32,268 bases of DNA from Cyanophora paradoxa (GCA_004431415.1 QPMI01000006.1:1-32268); one strand, 5' to 3'; positions 1-10,692 are shown, numbered from the stretch's first letter. Translations and numbers: made by a program. The notes: generated by a model from the letters alone, not told the origin.

Positions 1-71
1 CCCCCCACCCCCCTTCCCCCCGCCCCGCAGCCTCGGCCCCGGGCGTGACCGGCGCGCCCGCCCGCCCGCAG

Positions 72-651
72 GAGATCACGAAGGCGACTATGGACGAGCT
101 GGCTAAGCTCTTCCCCGACCAGATCCCCCACAAGGCCAAGCTCCTCAAGTCCATCGTGCGCCGCCCCGCCCCGCCCCCGCGCCCGCGCCCGCCCGTCCGT
201 CCAGGGCTAGAAGCAAAGCGATCGGTCGGGAGGAGCCTGGGCTATGCTAGAACAAGCCGAGCTCACCGGGCGCTGCGCCCGCGCCCCGGCGAGCCGAGCC
301 GAGCCAAGCCGACCCGCGCTCCTCCGCTCCTTCGCGCAGGTGGTGAAGACGCCGCGCTCGGTGTACGCGGGGACGCCCGGCCGCCAGGCCTTCCGGCCCT
401 CCCAGGAGACCCCCATCCCCAACTTCTTCCTCACCGGCGACTACACCTTCCAGAAGTGCGTTCTTTATCAAGATCCCTTAGCTCTAAGCTCTCTAGAAAG
501 CTTTAGCTCACGCTTCGCCCTCTGTATACGCAGGTACCTGTGCTCCATGGAGGGCGCCGTGCTCTCGGGCAAGCTCACGGCCACCAAGATCCACAAGATG
601 AAGACGCCGGCGGGTCCCAACGCCGACATCCCCTTCGCCATCCACTCGTAG
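72..651 (+). CDS. PDS: 15-cis-phytoene desaturase, C-terminal exons (gene runs off the left edge)
   Basis: This is the carboxyl end of plant/algal phytoene desaturase, the plastid flavoenzyme that introduces double bonds into phytoene in carotenoid synthesis. Three exons splice cleanly: 72-155, 340-455 and 534-651, with introns 156-339 (GTGCGC...CAG) and 456-533 (GTGCGT...CAG). The joined frame is open and ends in TAG at 649-651. The exons read [15 protein letters not shown], then [14 protein letters not shown], then [15 protein letters not shown] joined to [14 protein letters not shown]. From family knowledge, the last two are the signature C-terminal motifs, normally VKTPRSVYK and [25 protein letters not shown]. 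The tail after SGKL, ending in PFAIHS, is lineage-specific. Bases 1-71 look like the preceding C-rich intron. Upstream exons with the FAD-binding part lie outside the window. It is convergent with the F-box gene, with 135 bp between the two stops. Confidence 0.92.
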
Positions 652-786
652 GCCGCGGGCTCTGCCCGCCCGCCCGCCCCCGCAGTCTTTTAGCTAGGCA
701 TCGTGTTTCAACCAGGATCAAATATTCGCAAATTGTAGGGCGCGAGAACCGGGGCGAAGGGCGGGCTGGGCCCATGTACATGCCCA

Positions 787-3277
787 TCAATTCACAGACA
801 GATCATGGAAATCGATTTCGGATGTGACAGTGGACTTGCGCCCCGCGAGGGCGTCTCGGATGGCGCCCGCGCATTCTATCCACGCCTCGCGGTACTCCTC
901 GTATTCTTCGAGCTCCTCGAGCTCTTCGTCGTTCAGATCCGCGCCGGCGCCCGTGTCCGCGCCCGGCCGAGCGAAGAGGTCTGCCACAAAGTCGTCGGCG
1001 AGCCGAAGGTGGACGTTCACCTCGACTTCGACGGGGAGGTCCCCGAGGATCTGCAGGGCGCCAAAGCTTAAAAAGTTGGGAGCTCGAGCGGCCGGCGCCG
1101 CTCCACGTCGGTGGCGGCGGGCAGCAAATTAAATTGAATCGGGTCCGGGGGCGCCACCTCGAAGGGCTCTGTAGGGTGTGGGAATTCATAGCCACGGTAA
1201 GCCACGATGTCGAGCCGCTCGAGGCCTCGCAGCTCCAGGATCGCCTGCGCCGCCTCCTCCCCCAGCGGCCGGTACAAGCAGAGGTGCAGAAGAACGAGTG
1301 TGCGCTGCACGCTTGGGCTCTCGAGGAATCCAATGACATCGTTATCGTGATCGAGTCCAGGGATCCAGGGACCGGGTTCCTCAGACCGTCGCGACGACCA
1401 GCTGCGCCCCCATTGTGATCAAGCACAGCTTGACCGTCGATCGCGTTCGCAAGCACAGCTTGAGCCGTGCACGTGCTGCCGGGATCACCTGTCGACACTT
1501 TGAGCCTCTCCAGGTTGGGAAAGTTGGAAATTGCGTCCGCGACGGGTGACAAGTAATCTAAAAAGCAGCTGATGTAGACTTCCCGCAGGTTCTTAATAAA
1601 GCCAATCCGGCGCCCCAAGATGCCATCGGGCGTCACGTCAACGTGACGGTGGAAGCTAAGCTGCCAAGAACAGTGGGAAGGACGTTGATGGGCGTATGAA
1701 AAGATGTGAGCACGCACATGCAAGGGTTTAAAGGATTCGAGATTCGGCATGCGACCGAGGTCGACGAGGCATTTGTCGGACAGGTCAAGCGGCGAGGGGC
1801 GAGCGCCAGCAGAGCGCTGGCGCCGCGGGAATTCGAACTCGCCCGCCCTGCGTTCAGCAATAATTAATATTCAAATGATTCGATCCGTCGGCTCGCGCGA
1901 TCGAATTTTGGCGAGCTTGAGAAAGCGTAACCGTGCATGCACAAGAGACGCAGGGCCGGGAAACGCACTCGAACGTGGCCACGCCGGCTTTGAAGAAAGC
2001 GATTTTCCTGAGGCTCTTGCCCGCCGGGCCGTCCGCGAGCGCCGCGAGGCCGGCGGCGACGTTAACCTTAGCGCCCGAGCGGACGCCGTCGAGCACCACG
2101 GCGAGCTGCTGAAGGTGGGCCAGGGGCGCGAGGGCCGCCAGCACCGCCGAAGTCGACGTCGGCGAGCCGCTCGGTCGGAGCGGGAGGCTGAGGGAGCGGA
2201 GGAGGGGGCAGGCCGCGGCGATGGCCGCCGCTGCGTGGGGAGAGATGCCCTCGTCAAGTCCGCTGAATTGAAATGCCAGCGACTTGTGGACTCCGCTGAT
2301 CATGACGTCCAATGCCAGCGACCGCAGCGCGCCGAAAGGGGCGAGGGCGGCCCGCAGCTCCGGGGCCCGGGGCCACGGCAGCTTGATTCTATTGCCGATG
2401 TCGCGACTTGGAAATCGATCGAGATCGAGACAGAAACAGAAGCCGACGCGGAGGCCCTCCAGACTGCTGGCCGCCCCCTCCGGCGGCCGCAGCGCCCGCA
2501 GCACGCCGAGCAGGTAGGCGCTGATTAAATTCGCGTTGACGTCGGGATCGCCGACAATCTGATCACCATCTTCTCCTTTAAGACGTTCGATGGTGACCTC
2601 CCGTGGGCGAAGTTTTGTTTTCTCGAAGAGCTCCGAGAAAAGACTGCGAGTCGGCGACGACGACGACGACGACGACTCCCCGAACTCAGCCGCCCGAATT
2701 TTCGAGTCGATGGCTGTCCCGCCCTTGATCCGCAGCTCGACGACGGCCCACTCCGTCTCCTCGACCACCCGCCGCCACCGCCTGCGATCCAGCGAGCTCG
2801 AAATTTTGCGTCGTGATAATATTATATATATTATAATTTATAGTTTAATGGGCCATGCCATGGGCTGAGAACGATATCCGAAGAAAATTAAAGCGCGGCG
2901 CCAGGACTTTGATTCAAGAGCGCGGGCGCTATTACAACGCGCGTGTGGAGCTATTGCAGCGGGCTATATATTAGTTTCGCTATTATTAAAGTGTGCAGAA
3001 TTCGAAACATTTCCGCGGACCTGCACACGCGGCGCATGGGCCAGCTGGCCTGCAGCCCGAGGGCCTTGAAAACATTGCTCGAGCTCAACAGAGCGTCCGG
3101 CAGGGCGTCGACATCGGTCGGCGCTGCCGCTAGCAATTGCGGGTGTGCGACGGCAATGGCGCCGGCAGAATCAATATATATATTCGAAGGAGCAAGTGGC
3201 GCCGGCTCTGCGACTCGAGCCCGCTTCTCCGCGCGCGCTTCCGAGGAAGAATTCGACGCGTATTCGAATTCAGACAT
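787..3277 (-). CDS. F-box / leucine-rich-repeat protein, multi-exon host gene
   Basis: The probable start is the ATG at 3277 (MSEFEYASNSSSEARAEKR). Exon 1 (3277-3021) ends with an F-box-like stretch, VDALPDALLSS and FKALGLQASWPMRRVC. Splicing GTCCGC...CAG to 2781 yields MRRVCRRWRRVVEE, a typical F-box C-terminal half. Exon 2 (2781-1969) is rich in leucine-spaced segments such as LRSLALDVM, LLRSLSLPL and HLQQLAVVL. Exon 3 (1847-1718) and exon 4 (from 1660) keep phase and contain LSDKCLVDLGRMPNLESFK and ISNFPNLERLKVS, which fit leucine-rich repeats. The last exons around 1310-787 end with a very acidic segment (DLNDEELEELEEYEEY) and a TGA at 787-789. F-box/LRR proteins usually select substrates for SCF ubiquitin ligases. 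That role is inferred from family, and the target is unknown. The exact borders of the last two or three exons are uncertain. Confidence 0.72.
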
Positions 3278-3510
3278 GAGTGCATGCGCGTTCGACGTCG
3301 ACTCGCGATCGGCGACAAATCTGAATATTAATGCACATGGACGCGCGTCAGCGGGCGCACGAGCGCTAGCTTAAGCTTGCGCGCGCCGCGCACCTCACTG
3401 CTGCTCGCTTGTCCGCTGCTGCTGGCTCGCTGTGCGCGTATGCAAGCGCCCGAGCACGCAATATTATTGCTCGTACCCCGGCCCATGCGTATGGCCAGCC
3501 GCCGTGGCAC

Positions 3511-3536
3511 GCAAATTTGCAAATTCGCAAATTTGC
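3511..3536. repeat. Two GCAAATTTGC palindromes in tandem
   Basis: The perfect 10-bp palindrome GCAAATTTGC occurs at 3511-3520 and again at 3527-3536, separated by AAATTC. The pair is flanked by GGCCAGC on the left and GCTGGCC on the right, giving a larger inverted repeat. It is a local AT-rich island in GC-rich DNA about 230 bp upstream of the F-box gene start and could be a protein-binding site. No function is shown. Confidence 0.55.
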
Positions 3537-4027
3537 TGGCCCCCTCCCCACACGCCCCCCTCCCTCCGAGGCTCTAGATCTCTTCGATCAATTTCGCTCA
3601 ACAAGGACTTTGAGAAGACGAGGGCGGCAGTTAAACGTTAAGGGAATGTTCGCGGAACGCCCGCTCTTGCCGCGGACGGCTGACCGCGGCGCGCCGTTTA
3701 ATTTGGCGCAGTACTAGTGCCTCAAGCTCCTGGCCCGCCGGCACCCCGGCCCAGTTAGGCTCCCTCGCCCCTTCTTCCACATCCCCCTACCCCCGGGCGA
3801 ATTTGTCATTCAGCACACCACTACAACCACAAGGGTCATCGACGTCACTACCACGACGCCTACCATATACCTTGATGCACTCGTCCAGATCTGATCCGCC
3901 TGCACGTGCACCTCGCCTCCTAGCTACAGCCCAAGGCCGCGCGGCCGGCGCGGCGTGACGGCCCGCGGGCCCGGTCTCCTCTTTGCCGCCAACGACGTTA
4001 AAAAAGCTTCGAGAATTCAGAACTCGA

Positions 4028-4345
4028 GCGCCTTCTCCCCCCCCCATCCATCCCCCCCCTCCCCCTCCCCCCCCTCCCCCCGCCCCGCCTCCCCCACCCC
4101 CTTCTCCTATAAGAGGCAACACCCCCTCCCCCCCCTCCCCTCCCCCCCCCCCCCCTCTCCCCGCCTCCTTAGATCCCCAGACCTGGACCCACCCCACCTT
4201 TCCCCTCCCCTCCCCCTCCCTCGTTCTTCGCCCTCCCCACCCCTCCTCCCCTCCCCTCGCCCCTCCTAACCCCCCCCTTCTCCCGCTCCCCCCCCCTCTC
4301 CCCAGCCCTTCCCCCCCTCCCCCTTTCACCCCGCCCCCGCCCGCT
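4028..4345. repeat. Long polypyrimidine (C/T) low-complexity tract
   Basis: This is an almost purine-free + strand made of CCCCTCC-type runs, interrupted near 4165-4195 by a segment containing CCCCAGACCTGG. A purine-rich counterpart in the opposite orientation lies at 10940-11215, where CCAGGTCTGGGG is found, so the two look like inverted copies of one dispersed repeat. The window also begins with a similar C-run. The mirror-like homopurine/homopyrimidine composition could adopt triplex or G-quadruplex structures. That is inference. Confidence 0.8.
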
Positions 4346-4384
4346 GGGCCCCGGGCGTGACCGTGCCTAGCTATAGCTGCACCT

Positions 4385-4448
4385 GCGCTGTCGTGGGTTC
4401 GGTTCGCTTGAAACGAGCGCTGTCGTGGGTTCGATTCGCTTGAAACGA
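4385..4448. repeat. 32-bp tandem duplication
   Basis: Two adjacent 32-bp units begin GCGCTGTCGTGGGTTCG. They occupy 4385-4416 and 4417-4448 and differ at one base (GGTTCGGTTCG versus GGTTCGATTCG). The second resembles a tRNA B-box (GGTTCGATTC), but no cloverleaf can be built around it. Confidence 0.7.
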
Positions 4449-4514
4449 GCGCTAGCCAGCATGCAAGGGCATCGGCCGCGTGGGTTTGTAGCTATGGACA
4501 ATCTGTGGATGCTT

Positions 4515-6038
4515 TCACTGCCGGGAGGCCGCGGCGGCGGCCGCCGCCGCCGCCGCGACTTTTTCGAAGGCTCTGCGGATCTCGCGCACGACCCGTCGCG
4601 CCCACGGCGGGCCGCGCCCGCACTCCTCCAGGGCCAGGTGAAGCGCGTGGATCCTCATCTGGAGCTGGGCGCGCGGACGAACTCAAAATTAAACAAGCCG
4701 CTCGAAACAACGTTAAAATGATAAAACGATGAGACCCTCTTGGCGCGATCGGCGAAATAGTCGAAGCGCGATTCACACTGCGAAGAAAACAATTGATTAG
4801 ACGCGGGTATAAATAATCACAATCAGCGAAAATCGATCGCAATGCGGCAAGTCCGGGATCCAGGCGCACGTGCTTCGTGGCGGTTTGGATGATGAGACCC
4901 TCGCCGTTCAGCTCCTCGCTGAGCGCGGCAAGGCGCGAGAGGCGGAAGCGGAGCTCGCCCGTGCCGATCTCGTCCAGCGCATGGCTCTGCCGCAGAGCGA
5001 TCTCCTCCCGAATCGCCCACTGCAGGGCGGGGCCGCGTGCGTGCGGTTCAGCCAACCGCGCTCGTGGGCCGCGCGCGCCGCGGGCGGGGCCGGGTCGACA
5101 TTCATGTACGCGCGTCGCACCTCGTAGGTCTCGGAGAGCCCGTCAATCTGCCTGTTGATCAAGTTCCCTTCGGCCACCCACTCGCCGATTTGAGACCTGC
5201 GCACGCATGAGTTTTCGACCGCAAGATGTTGCATATTCGATTAATATTCGATGGTCGATGGACATGGATCTAGAAGTGATAATCGATATCATGAGCGTGC
5301 AATATTAGTACGCGTACGCACTCAAAAGCTTTGAAGTCGGCATTCAGCGACAGCCAACCAGCTTTGAGGACGCGCATCTCCAAGTACCATTGCGCAAGAC
5401 CGCCGAGCGAAAGCACCAAGGCGACGGCGCACGATTGCCGCGGCATCATCGGGCGGCTCGCCATCGCAACGAGAATCGGGGCGGCGAGCGCAATTAGGTA
5501 CTCGGGGCTGTAGAAGTTGACAGCGCTGCTGATAATGTCCGCCTGCAGCTGTCCCGCGGCCTTCGCGATCGACTTCGGCAGTGGCAGCAGCTGCTGTACA
5601 TGTACATGTCCCGAGCCTTCGCGATCGTGGCAGCCGCCGCCCGCGTCGCCGTCGACGTCGTCATCGCGATTTTCGCGATTAGGCCGCGAAAAGAGCTGTG
5701 CACATGGCGCCGCTCGCCAGGACTGCACGCTGATGTGCCAAGTGCGCTTGCAATCGCGAAATCTGCGAAGGAACTGCGCGTGAACTTGTGAAGCTGCGGC
5801 GGTAAACGGTAAATTTCAAGTTTTGCGCTCGCCTGAATCCAGAGCGATCGACGTCACGGGCGACGATAATGCGACGCTTCGTGAGCCCCCGGAGCGAATT
5901 GAGCGGCCGATGAGGAGCGTCCGAGGTCGCAATTGCAATCTGTGCATGCGCGGTATCGACGACGCCGCCAGAAACCGAAGAGCGGGCGCTGCAGCTCGCC
6001 ACAGGTGCAGCAAAAGCCGCGAAAGCCGACACCGTCAT
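4515..6038 (-). CDS. Unrecognised multi-exon host gene, predicted two-pass membrane protein
   Basis: I do not recognise the family. The best start is the ATG at 6038 (MTVSAFAAFAAPVAS, a small/hydrophobic start that might be an organelle-targeting sequence). A later exon ending at 5322 carries two hydrophobic stretches, EYLIALAAPILVAMA and SCAVALVLSLGGLAQW. Its donor GA|GTGCGT joins in phase to 5196-5100 (SQIGEWVAEGNLINRQ), then 5019-4870 (WAIREEIALRQSH), 4777-4736 (CESRFDYFADRAKR) and 4664-4515 (LQMRIHALHLALEECG, ending in an alanine run and SRQ, stop). All these junctions keep frame and have GT...AG borders; the exons between 6038 and about 5600 are not resolved. The soluble C-terminal half is charged and probably helical. 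A partial paralogue lies at 15146-15503, next to the virus insertion. Confidence 0.6.
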
Positions 6039-6629
6039 GGCGCTCGGCCGGCGTCCTCCCGACTCGCGCGCGTCGGCTAGCTAGATCGAGAGTACTAATT
6101 ATAACTAGTACTCTAGCCCGATCTTAATTAATTTCAAGTACTAGTTTCTTTGGGCGAAGCCTCTTTCTCAGACCCGGTCACCGACGATCTAAATTCCAAT
6201 CGGATTCGAACCCGAACTTTTTCATCCCCCCTGTAAATAATTTCCCTGTCCAGCCTCCTCATGAAAAATTAATAATTTTCCCTCGACACGGACGTGACGC
6301 TTCCCCCATCACACACAAATCACACAGCTCCCCGAACCCCTACGCACCTCTCTAGATCCATTTTTAACGTCGTGGCTCCCCTAAGACGACCGCTCTCCCG
6401 TGGGCGTCGTACGAAAATCGAATTTCCCTCCAAGATCAATTCCGGTATTTATACCCCGGCTCGATCGCGAAACCGCAAAACGTGGGACCCGCTCCCGCCC
6501 GGTCCCGCGACGAAATCGCGCCAGGGACGCCCCAGAACGATACAGAATGACGCGCGAGCGCGGACGCATCGCCGCAAGCTCGATTTCGGGCGCCGTCGAC
6601 GCTCCAGCTGCAGTGCGAAGAGTCGGCCG
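6039..6629. other. Intergenic, no supported gene
   Basis: The first 250 bases are AT-richer, with repeats of the ACTAGTACT type near 6090-6145. The remainder is GC-rich with open frames on both strands but no recognisable protein or splice structure. Degenerate pieces of the downstream 150-bp repeat, containing GGTCCCG(C)CCGGTCCCGCGACG, occur near 6495-6515 and 6645-6670. Confidence 0.5.
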
Positions 6630-7440
6630 AAAATTAGATCCAGCCGGTCCCGCCCGGTCCCGCGACGCGCGCAATCGATGCGTACTGGCGCGCATAGACA
6701 TAGCAGGGACTGCGCACCCCCGAAATCCGCTTTTCGGAGTCGGAATAGCGCAGGAAGGTACCCGACGGCAAAAATTCGATCCTGCACAGGCCCGGACATC
6801 TTTCCGCGCGCCCGCGCCGCGGCGCATGCGCGGAAGAATATCATAAGCATTTGAGATGTAGATCAAGCGTTCCGCACGCTTTACAGATGTGCCGAGCCGC
6901 GAGGACCCAGCCGACCCCGAAAATTCGATCCTGGACGGACCTGCACAGCTTTCCGCGCGCCCTCGCATCCTCGAGCTCACGCACGGGCATCGCTACAGTA
7001 TTCATTCGAAATATTTGCAAAGCTTTTCGCGAGCTCCGAGGACGCGACAAGGCGCGAGAATCCAGCCGACACTGAAAATTCGATCCGGGACAGGCCCGGG
7101 CATCTTTCCGCGCGCCCACGCCGCGGCGCATGCGCGGAACAATAGTATAAGCATTTGAGATGTAGAAGAAGTCTTCCGCACGCTTTGCGTATGCGCCGGG
7201 CCGCGAGGACCCAGCCGACCCCGAAAATTCGATCCTTGACGGACCTGAACCGCTTTCCGCGCGCCCTCGCATCCTCGCGCGTGCGCATCGCTACAATAGT
7301 AATTTGAGATCTTTGTTAAGCTTTTCGCGAGTTCCGAGGACGCGACAGGGCGCGAGAATCCAGCCGACCCCGAAAATTCGATCCTGCATGGACCTGCACG
7401 TCTTTCCGCGCGCCCTCGCCTCCGCATGCGCAGCCCCGCA
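6630..7440. repeat. Tandem repeat array, about 150-bp unit with alternating A/B types
   Basis: The landmark AAAATTCGAT occurs at 6771, 6920, 7075, 7224 and 7373, spaced 149, 155, 149 and 149 bp apart; a degenerate AAAATTAGAT lies at 6630. Each unit continues into CTTTCCGCGCGCCC and ends in CGAG(A/G)A(C/T)CCAGCCGAC. Alternate units are more alike: type A has GCATGCGCGGAA then ATAAGCATTTGAGATGTAG, while type B has CCTCGCATCCTCG then GAGGACGCGACA. The higher-order period is therefore about 305 bp. Long open frames across it on both strands come from the repeat and show no known domain. Confidence 0.85.
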
Positions 7441-8266
7441 CATCGATGCTATATGCATTCGATCGCGAGATTCTGTTTAAGCGATTCGCAAGCTCTGTGC
7501 ATGCGCCTGGCCGCGAGAACCTCGCCCCTCCCAGGCCTCCTTCCCAACAATATTATAATTAATCTCCTCTCAATCTGCTCCACCCTTTAGTTCCTCAGTA
7601 AATTAATATTCCTCTAGCCGGCCAGCGCTAGCTGGACTGGCCGTCAGCCAGCCAGCTTCCAGCCAGAAAGCTGTTCGCGATCGGCCAGGCCGCTGGCCAG
7701 TGCCCTATATATAGGCCTACTGTGACAGCCGCGAGGGCGTCCGCGAGGCTTCGCCGTACTTAGTGCTCCGCAGGAGCACGGATCTTGTCTCTCGAGCTCC
7801 ATTTTAAATTTAAAATCGCTCTTTCCCCTTCCCCTGATCATGCATTCGATCCCTAGGCCTCGAGCTTATGTTTTCTCTAAGTCGAAGTCTCGTATTGCTT
7901 TGAATTCCCCATCCTCGTGTAGCCTTCTAGGCGTGACCATTAACGTTGACCGTTGATCATGAACCGTGATCACCGGCTGATCTTGAGTTTATAGTCACTG
8001 ATTCGGCGAATTCGATGAATACTGTTACTAGGTTCCTAGGGCCCTAGCTGATAATGAGCCGACAAAGACTTCTACGCTATCTGGATTCCTAGAAGTTCAC
8101 TAACGAGAGCGATGTCATAGATATAGCTGTAGACTAGGCGCAGGTGCTGGACCCGATCATAATGTCTTCCCGAATATAAATAGCGGCCACGACATAGAAC
8201 CTAGCTGGTAATCGCTGTCTGTACACATAATGTACACGTGTACATGTACGCGCGAGCGGTCGGCTG
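7441..8266. other. Intergenic, no supported gene
   Basis: No coding sequence is supported. Around 7615-7700 there is a dense cluster of GCCAG/CTGGC words (gccggccagc, ctggactggcc, cagccagccagc) able to form several small hairpins. The stretch 7840-8160 is moderately AT-rich with TGATC words and a short GTTGACCGTTGATCA run. Nothing else stands out. Confidence 0.5.
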
Positions 8267-8452
8267 CTAAGGGGCGAGGTCGGCGGCGTTGGTGTAGTAC
8301 TGGTGGAGGTAGGGGACGGCCCGGACGACGTCGGCGGGGACGAGCTCGAGCAGGTGCGCCACGCGGCCGCTCTCGGCGCGCAGGCGGCGGACCATCGGGC
8401 AGAAGAGGAGGAGGTAGAGGAGCGCGAGGAAGGCCTCCACCGCCCCCACCAG
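8267..8452 (-). CDS. Probable last exon of a split host membrane-protein gene
   Basis: On the minus strand an acceptor (GCGCGCAG at 8460-8453) opens an exon starting at 8452 in phase 0. It encodes LVGAVEAFLALLYLLLFCP, a clear transmembrane helix, then MVRRLRAESGRVAHLLELVP and a short tail ending NAADLAP with a stop at 8267-8269. No matching upstream exons are found on the minus strand to its right; an LTR begins 324 bp away. The plus-strand gene at 11448-13364, inside the inverted LTR pair, ends in a phase-0 GTGCGCC donor and lacks a second transmembrane helix. It fits as the missing 5' part. The assignment is inference, but intron phase, protein topology and the target duplication agree. Confidence 0.6.
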   Translation of the reverse strand: MVGAVEAFLALLYLLLFCPMVRRLRAESGRVAHLLELVPADVVRAVPYLHQYYTNAADLAP

Positions 8453-8776
8453 CTGCGCGCGAGTTCAAATTAAGCTCGACGTCGACTCGGATCTCGCACA
8501 CTACATCTAGAGCTGAATTAGGTTTTGTATGATAGAAGATTCGTTATTTCATTTTCGATCGAAGCTTTCTTCGATTCCTAGGTCTCTTGTCGGCTCCTCT
8601 AACACAATGCGAGAGATTCGCGTCTTTGGTATACGTATTTCGCACGCTAGAGCTGAGCTGAATTAAAAAGGCTTCTTTGGTTTATCATATGCAGAAGATT
8701 CGGGATTTTCCAATCGAGGCCTTCTTCGATTCCTAGGAAACCGGTCTCTAGATCTTGCACGCTCAAGCTTGAGCAC

Positions 8777-9086
8777 TGTCGCATGCATGATTATCGTGCA
8801 TGCGGAGCTCAGCGGAGCTAGATAGTGCAGCCTTCGTGCTGCTAGTTGCTAGTGCAGCCTACGTGCTGCTAGGGCCGACGTCGGCGTCAGTACGCCTCGG
8901 CCACCTCTTATTATAGCTACTACGGGTACGCCGGGCCTGTCCGGGTACGCATCATTCATTAGGGATACAGTGTTACTTGCAATACTACAGAAGCGACAGC
9001 GATCCCTCGTGATCCACTGAGCCCCGTCGAGCCACGCTCGACCGGGAGCCTCCCCGCGTGCTTCACTACTAATCCCGCACGCGACA
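8777..9086 (+). mobile_element. Long terminal repeat, copy 1 (5' LTR, + orientation)
   Basis: A 310-bp sequence with LTR-type ends, TGTCGC at the left and GCGACA at the right. By eye its reverse complement is identical to 13384-13693, and identity stops exactly at these ends. Inside is a direct repeat of a 23-bp word beginning TAGTGCAGCC (near 8826 and 8852). The five bases to its left are AGCAC, the complement of the GTGCT that flanks the other copy, as expected of a 5-bp target duplication. A Gag gene follows at 9565 in the same orientation, so this is best read as the 5' LTR. The following GGCGCCACTGCTCGG may include a primer-binding site, though it lacks the usual leading TGG. Confidence 0.85.
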
Positions 9087-9564
9087 GGCGCCACTGCTCG
9101 GAGCTGAATCTTTAAGGGTCAGGTCGGGTCGCTCGCGATCCCGCCTTCGCGCGCGCGCCGCGCACGCGCACCGTAGCATCGTAGTGTCATTCCCAGACGC
9201 TTGCTCACAGTACGCGCCCGGTTACCCCGGACGCCGAAAAGTGAGGGCCTGCGCTCCGGTGACCCCGGAGACTGGCTGGCTTGAGTTCCTTAAACCGAAC
9301 TCTTGCCCTGCGTGCTGAAGAGCCGGCCGCGCGCCGCGCTAGAGCCGACCGCCCTCGTGCGCGTCGAGCCGCCGAAGTTCCTCGAGAACTTCGTGCCATC
9401 GCCGATCCCTGGCCTGCGAGCCTGGATCGAGCTCCGGTGTGTTGCGTAAGCAGCATATCGTCGCCTGTGCCGTCGAAATCCCGCGTTTTACGCGGCGACT
9501 CGGCCTCAAAGAGCTTCGAGCTCAAATTTGATCTGCCTTGTACTTGCCACTGTGAGAGCCTGCC
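9087..9564 (+). other. Retrotransposon 5' leader
   Basis: This lies between the LTR and the Gag start. It has no convincing coding sequence; the long minus-strand frame here is a shadow of Gag. It presumably holds the primer-binding and packaging signals, inferred only from position. Confidence 0.4.
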
Positions 9565-10692
9565 ATGTCGCGGCTTCCAGTTGAGCTGCCGGCGAGTGAG
9601 CGTGATCGCATGATCGCACTCAACTCGACCGCGCCTGTGAGTGGCGTGTCCGTTCAGCAGATGACTGCTGCGGCGCCCGCAGTTGATGCGAAGGGCTTGC
9701 CCTCCATCACTCCGCTGTCTGCGAACCCTACCATCGAAGAAGTCGATGAGTGGCGCCAGCAGATTAGCACTTTTGTCTCCACTCAGGCGCATAAGTATGC
9801 GTACGAGCCCGAGGGAGACAGCTGGACCAAAGTTGAAGCGCTTGGCGGCTTCATGGTCTCGCAGCTCTGCAAGGGCTCGCTGCGCTCTCAGCTGCAGCGC
9901 ATGCGTGACCAGCTGAACGACACCAAGGCTTCCCTTGCCGCTCAGCGCACGCGTCTCGCCGTGCTGGACGCACTGCCCGCTGAGGCCCGGCTCCCCGAGA
10001 CTGAGATGGAAATCCTCCAGCTCGAGGCCACGATTGCACGCCTCGACGCTGAGATTGCTGAGGGCCGCGATACCTTCCAGCGCGCTCCCGGCGTTGAGAA
10101 GTATATCATTTCGCGCGTGACGAAGGGCCTGCCCCACGTCGCCAAGGCCGCGATCAATTCCGCCTATACCGGCGAGGACCCGCTGACGTGGGTGAACTGG
10201 ATCGCCCCGCATGTGCGCCACACGTGCCCGTTGGGGAAATCCTATTCGGAGCACCTGATCACCGTGATTGGGAATGCGCTCTCGCGCCGCCAGACCGGGC
10301 TTGACCCGCAGTATGATAATTACGACGTTCGCGCGGCGCTCTGCGCGCGCCAGAACGAAACCACCATGACGTACATTCTGACGCGCCAGAACGAAGCCAC
10401 CAGTGTCCCAGCCTCGAAGCGCCTTCATTGGGCTTTCCTTTGCCCGAAGCGCCCCCCGCACGCCCCCCGCCACCCTTGGGTGCGGAATGACCGGGCGGAT
10501 ACCTCAGCTCCAGCGTACGACGAATCGTACGACGACTCATACGACAATGAGTATGAGGATGACGCGGCAAACGAGGTCTGCGGTCGCTGCGGCGAAGCCG
10601 GGCACCACCACAGTGCCTGCCCCGACCCGCCGACTCGTGCCAAGGGCAAGGCCCCTCTGGCCCTGCCGGCGCCTGCCCCCGAGGCCGAGTAA
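9565..10692 (+). CDS. Gag-like protein of an LTR retrotransposon (CCHC zinc knuckle)
   Basis: A 375-residue intact frame starts at an ATG (MSRLPVELPASERDRMIAL) and ends in TAA. It has the layout of a retrotransposon Gag: a helical N-terminal and central region, a long heptad-like stretch (about residues 110-175, RMRDQLNDTKASLAAQ onward) likely to be coiled coil, an acidic tyrosine-rich linker (YDESYDDSYDNEYEDD), and a single zinc knuckle CGRCGEAGHHHSAC, that is C-x2-C-x4-H-x4-C, at about residues 339-352. Gag packages element RNA into virus-like particles; this is family knowledge. It lies in the same orientation as the LTR 480 bp upstream. No protease, integrase or reverse transcriptase follows, so the element is truncated or rearranged after gag. 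Confidence 0.75.
   Translation: MSRLPVELPASERDRMIALNSTAPVSGVSVQQMTAAAPAVDAKGLPSITPLSANPTIEEVDEWRQQISTFVSTQAHKYAYEPEGDSWTKVEALGGFMVSQLCKGSLRSQLQRMRDQLNDTKASLAAQRTRLAVLDALPAEARLPETEMEILQLEATIARLDAEIAEGRDTFQRAPGVEKYIISRVTKGLPHVAKAAINSAYTGEDPLTWVNWIAPHVRHTCPLGKSYSEHLITVIGNALSRRQTGLDPQYDNYDVRAALCARQNETTMTYILTRQNEATSVPASKRLHWAFLCPKRPPHAPRHPWVRNDRADTSAPAYDESYDDSYDNEYEDDAANEVCGRCGEAGHHHSACPDPPTRAKGKAPLALPAPAPEAE

Larger units (their letters stand above)
3278..4514. other. Spacer between two host genes, repeat-rich, no supported gene
   Basis: This 1.2-kb stretch lies upstream of the F-box gene. I see no exon I can defend. It holds paired GCAAATTTGC palindromes near 3511-3536, a long pyrimidine tract at 4028-4345, and a 32-bp tandem duplication at 4385-4448. 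Open frames over the pyrimidine tract are proline/serine or glycine-only strings caused by composition. Confidence 0.6.

Noticed and set aside
3787-4360. Glycine-rich (-) and proline-rich (+) long frames
   Set aside because: They are produced by the polypyrimidine tract, with single-residue runs and no splice or domain signal.
4385-4452. Possible tRNA or tRNA-derived SINE because of GGTTCGATTC
   Set aside because: No acceptor stem, D-arm or anticodon arm can be placed around it; a simple tandem duplication explains it.
6294-7427. Several 100-200-residue frames on both strands
   Set aside because: They follow the 150-bp repeat and duplicate each other; stop-poor GC-rich sequence gives such frames on both strands.
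9205-10473. 422-residue minus-strand frame
   Set aside because: It is the antisense shadow of the Gag gene; the zinc knuckle, coiled coil and LTR orientation all support the + strand.
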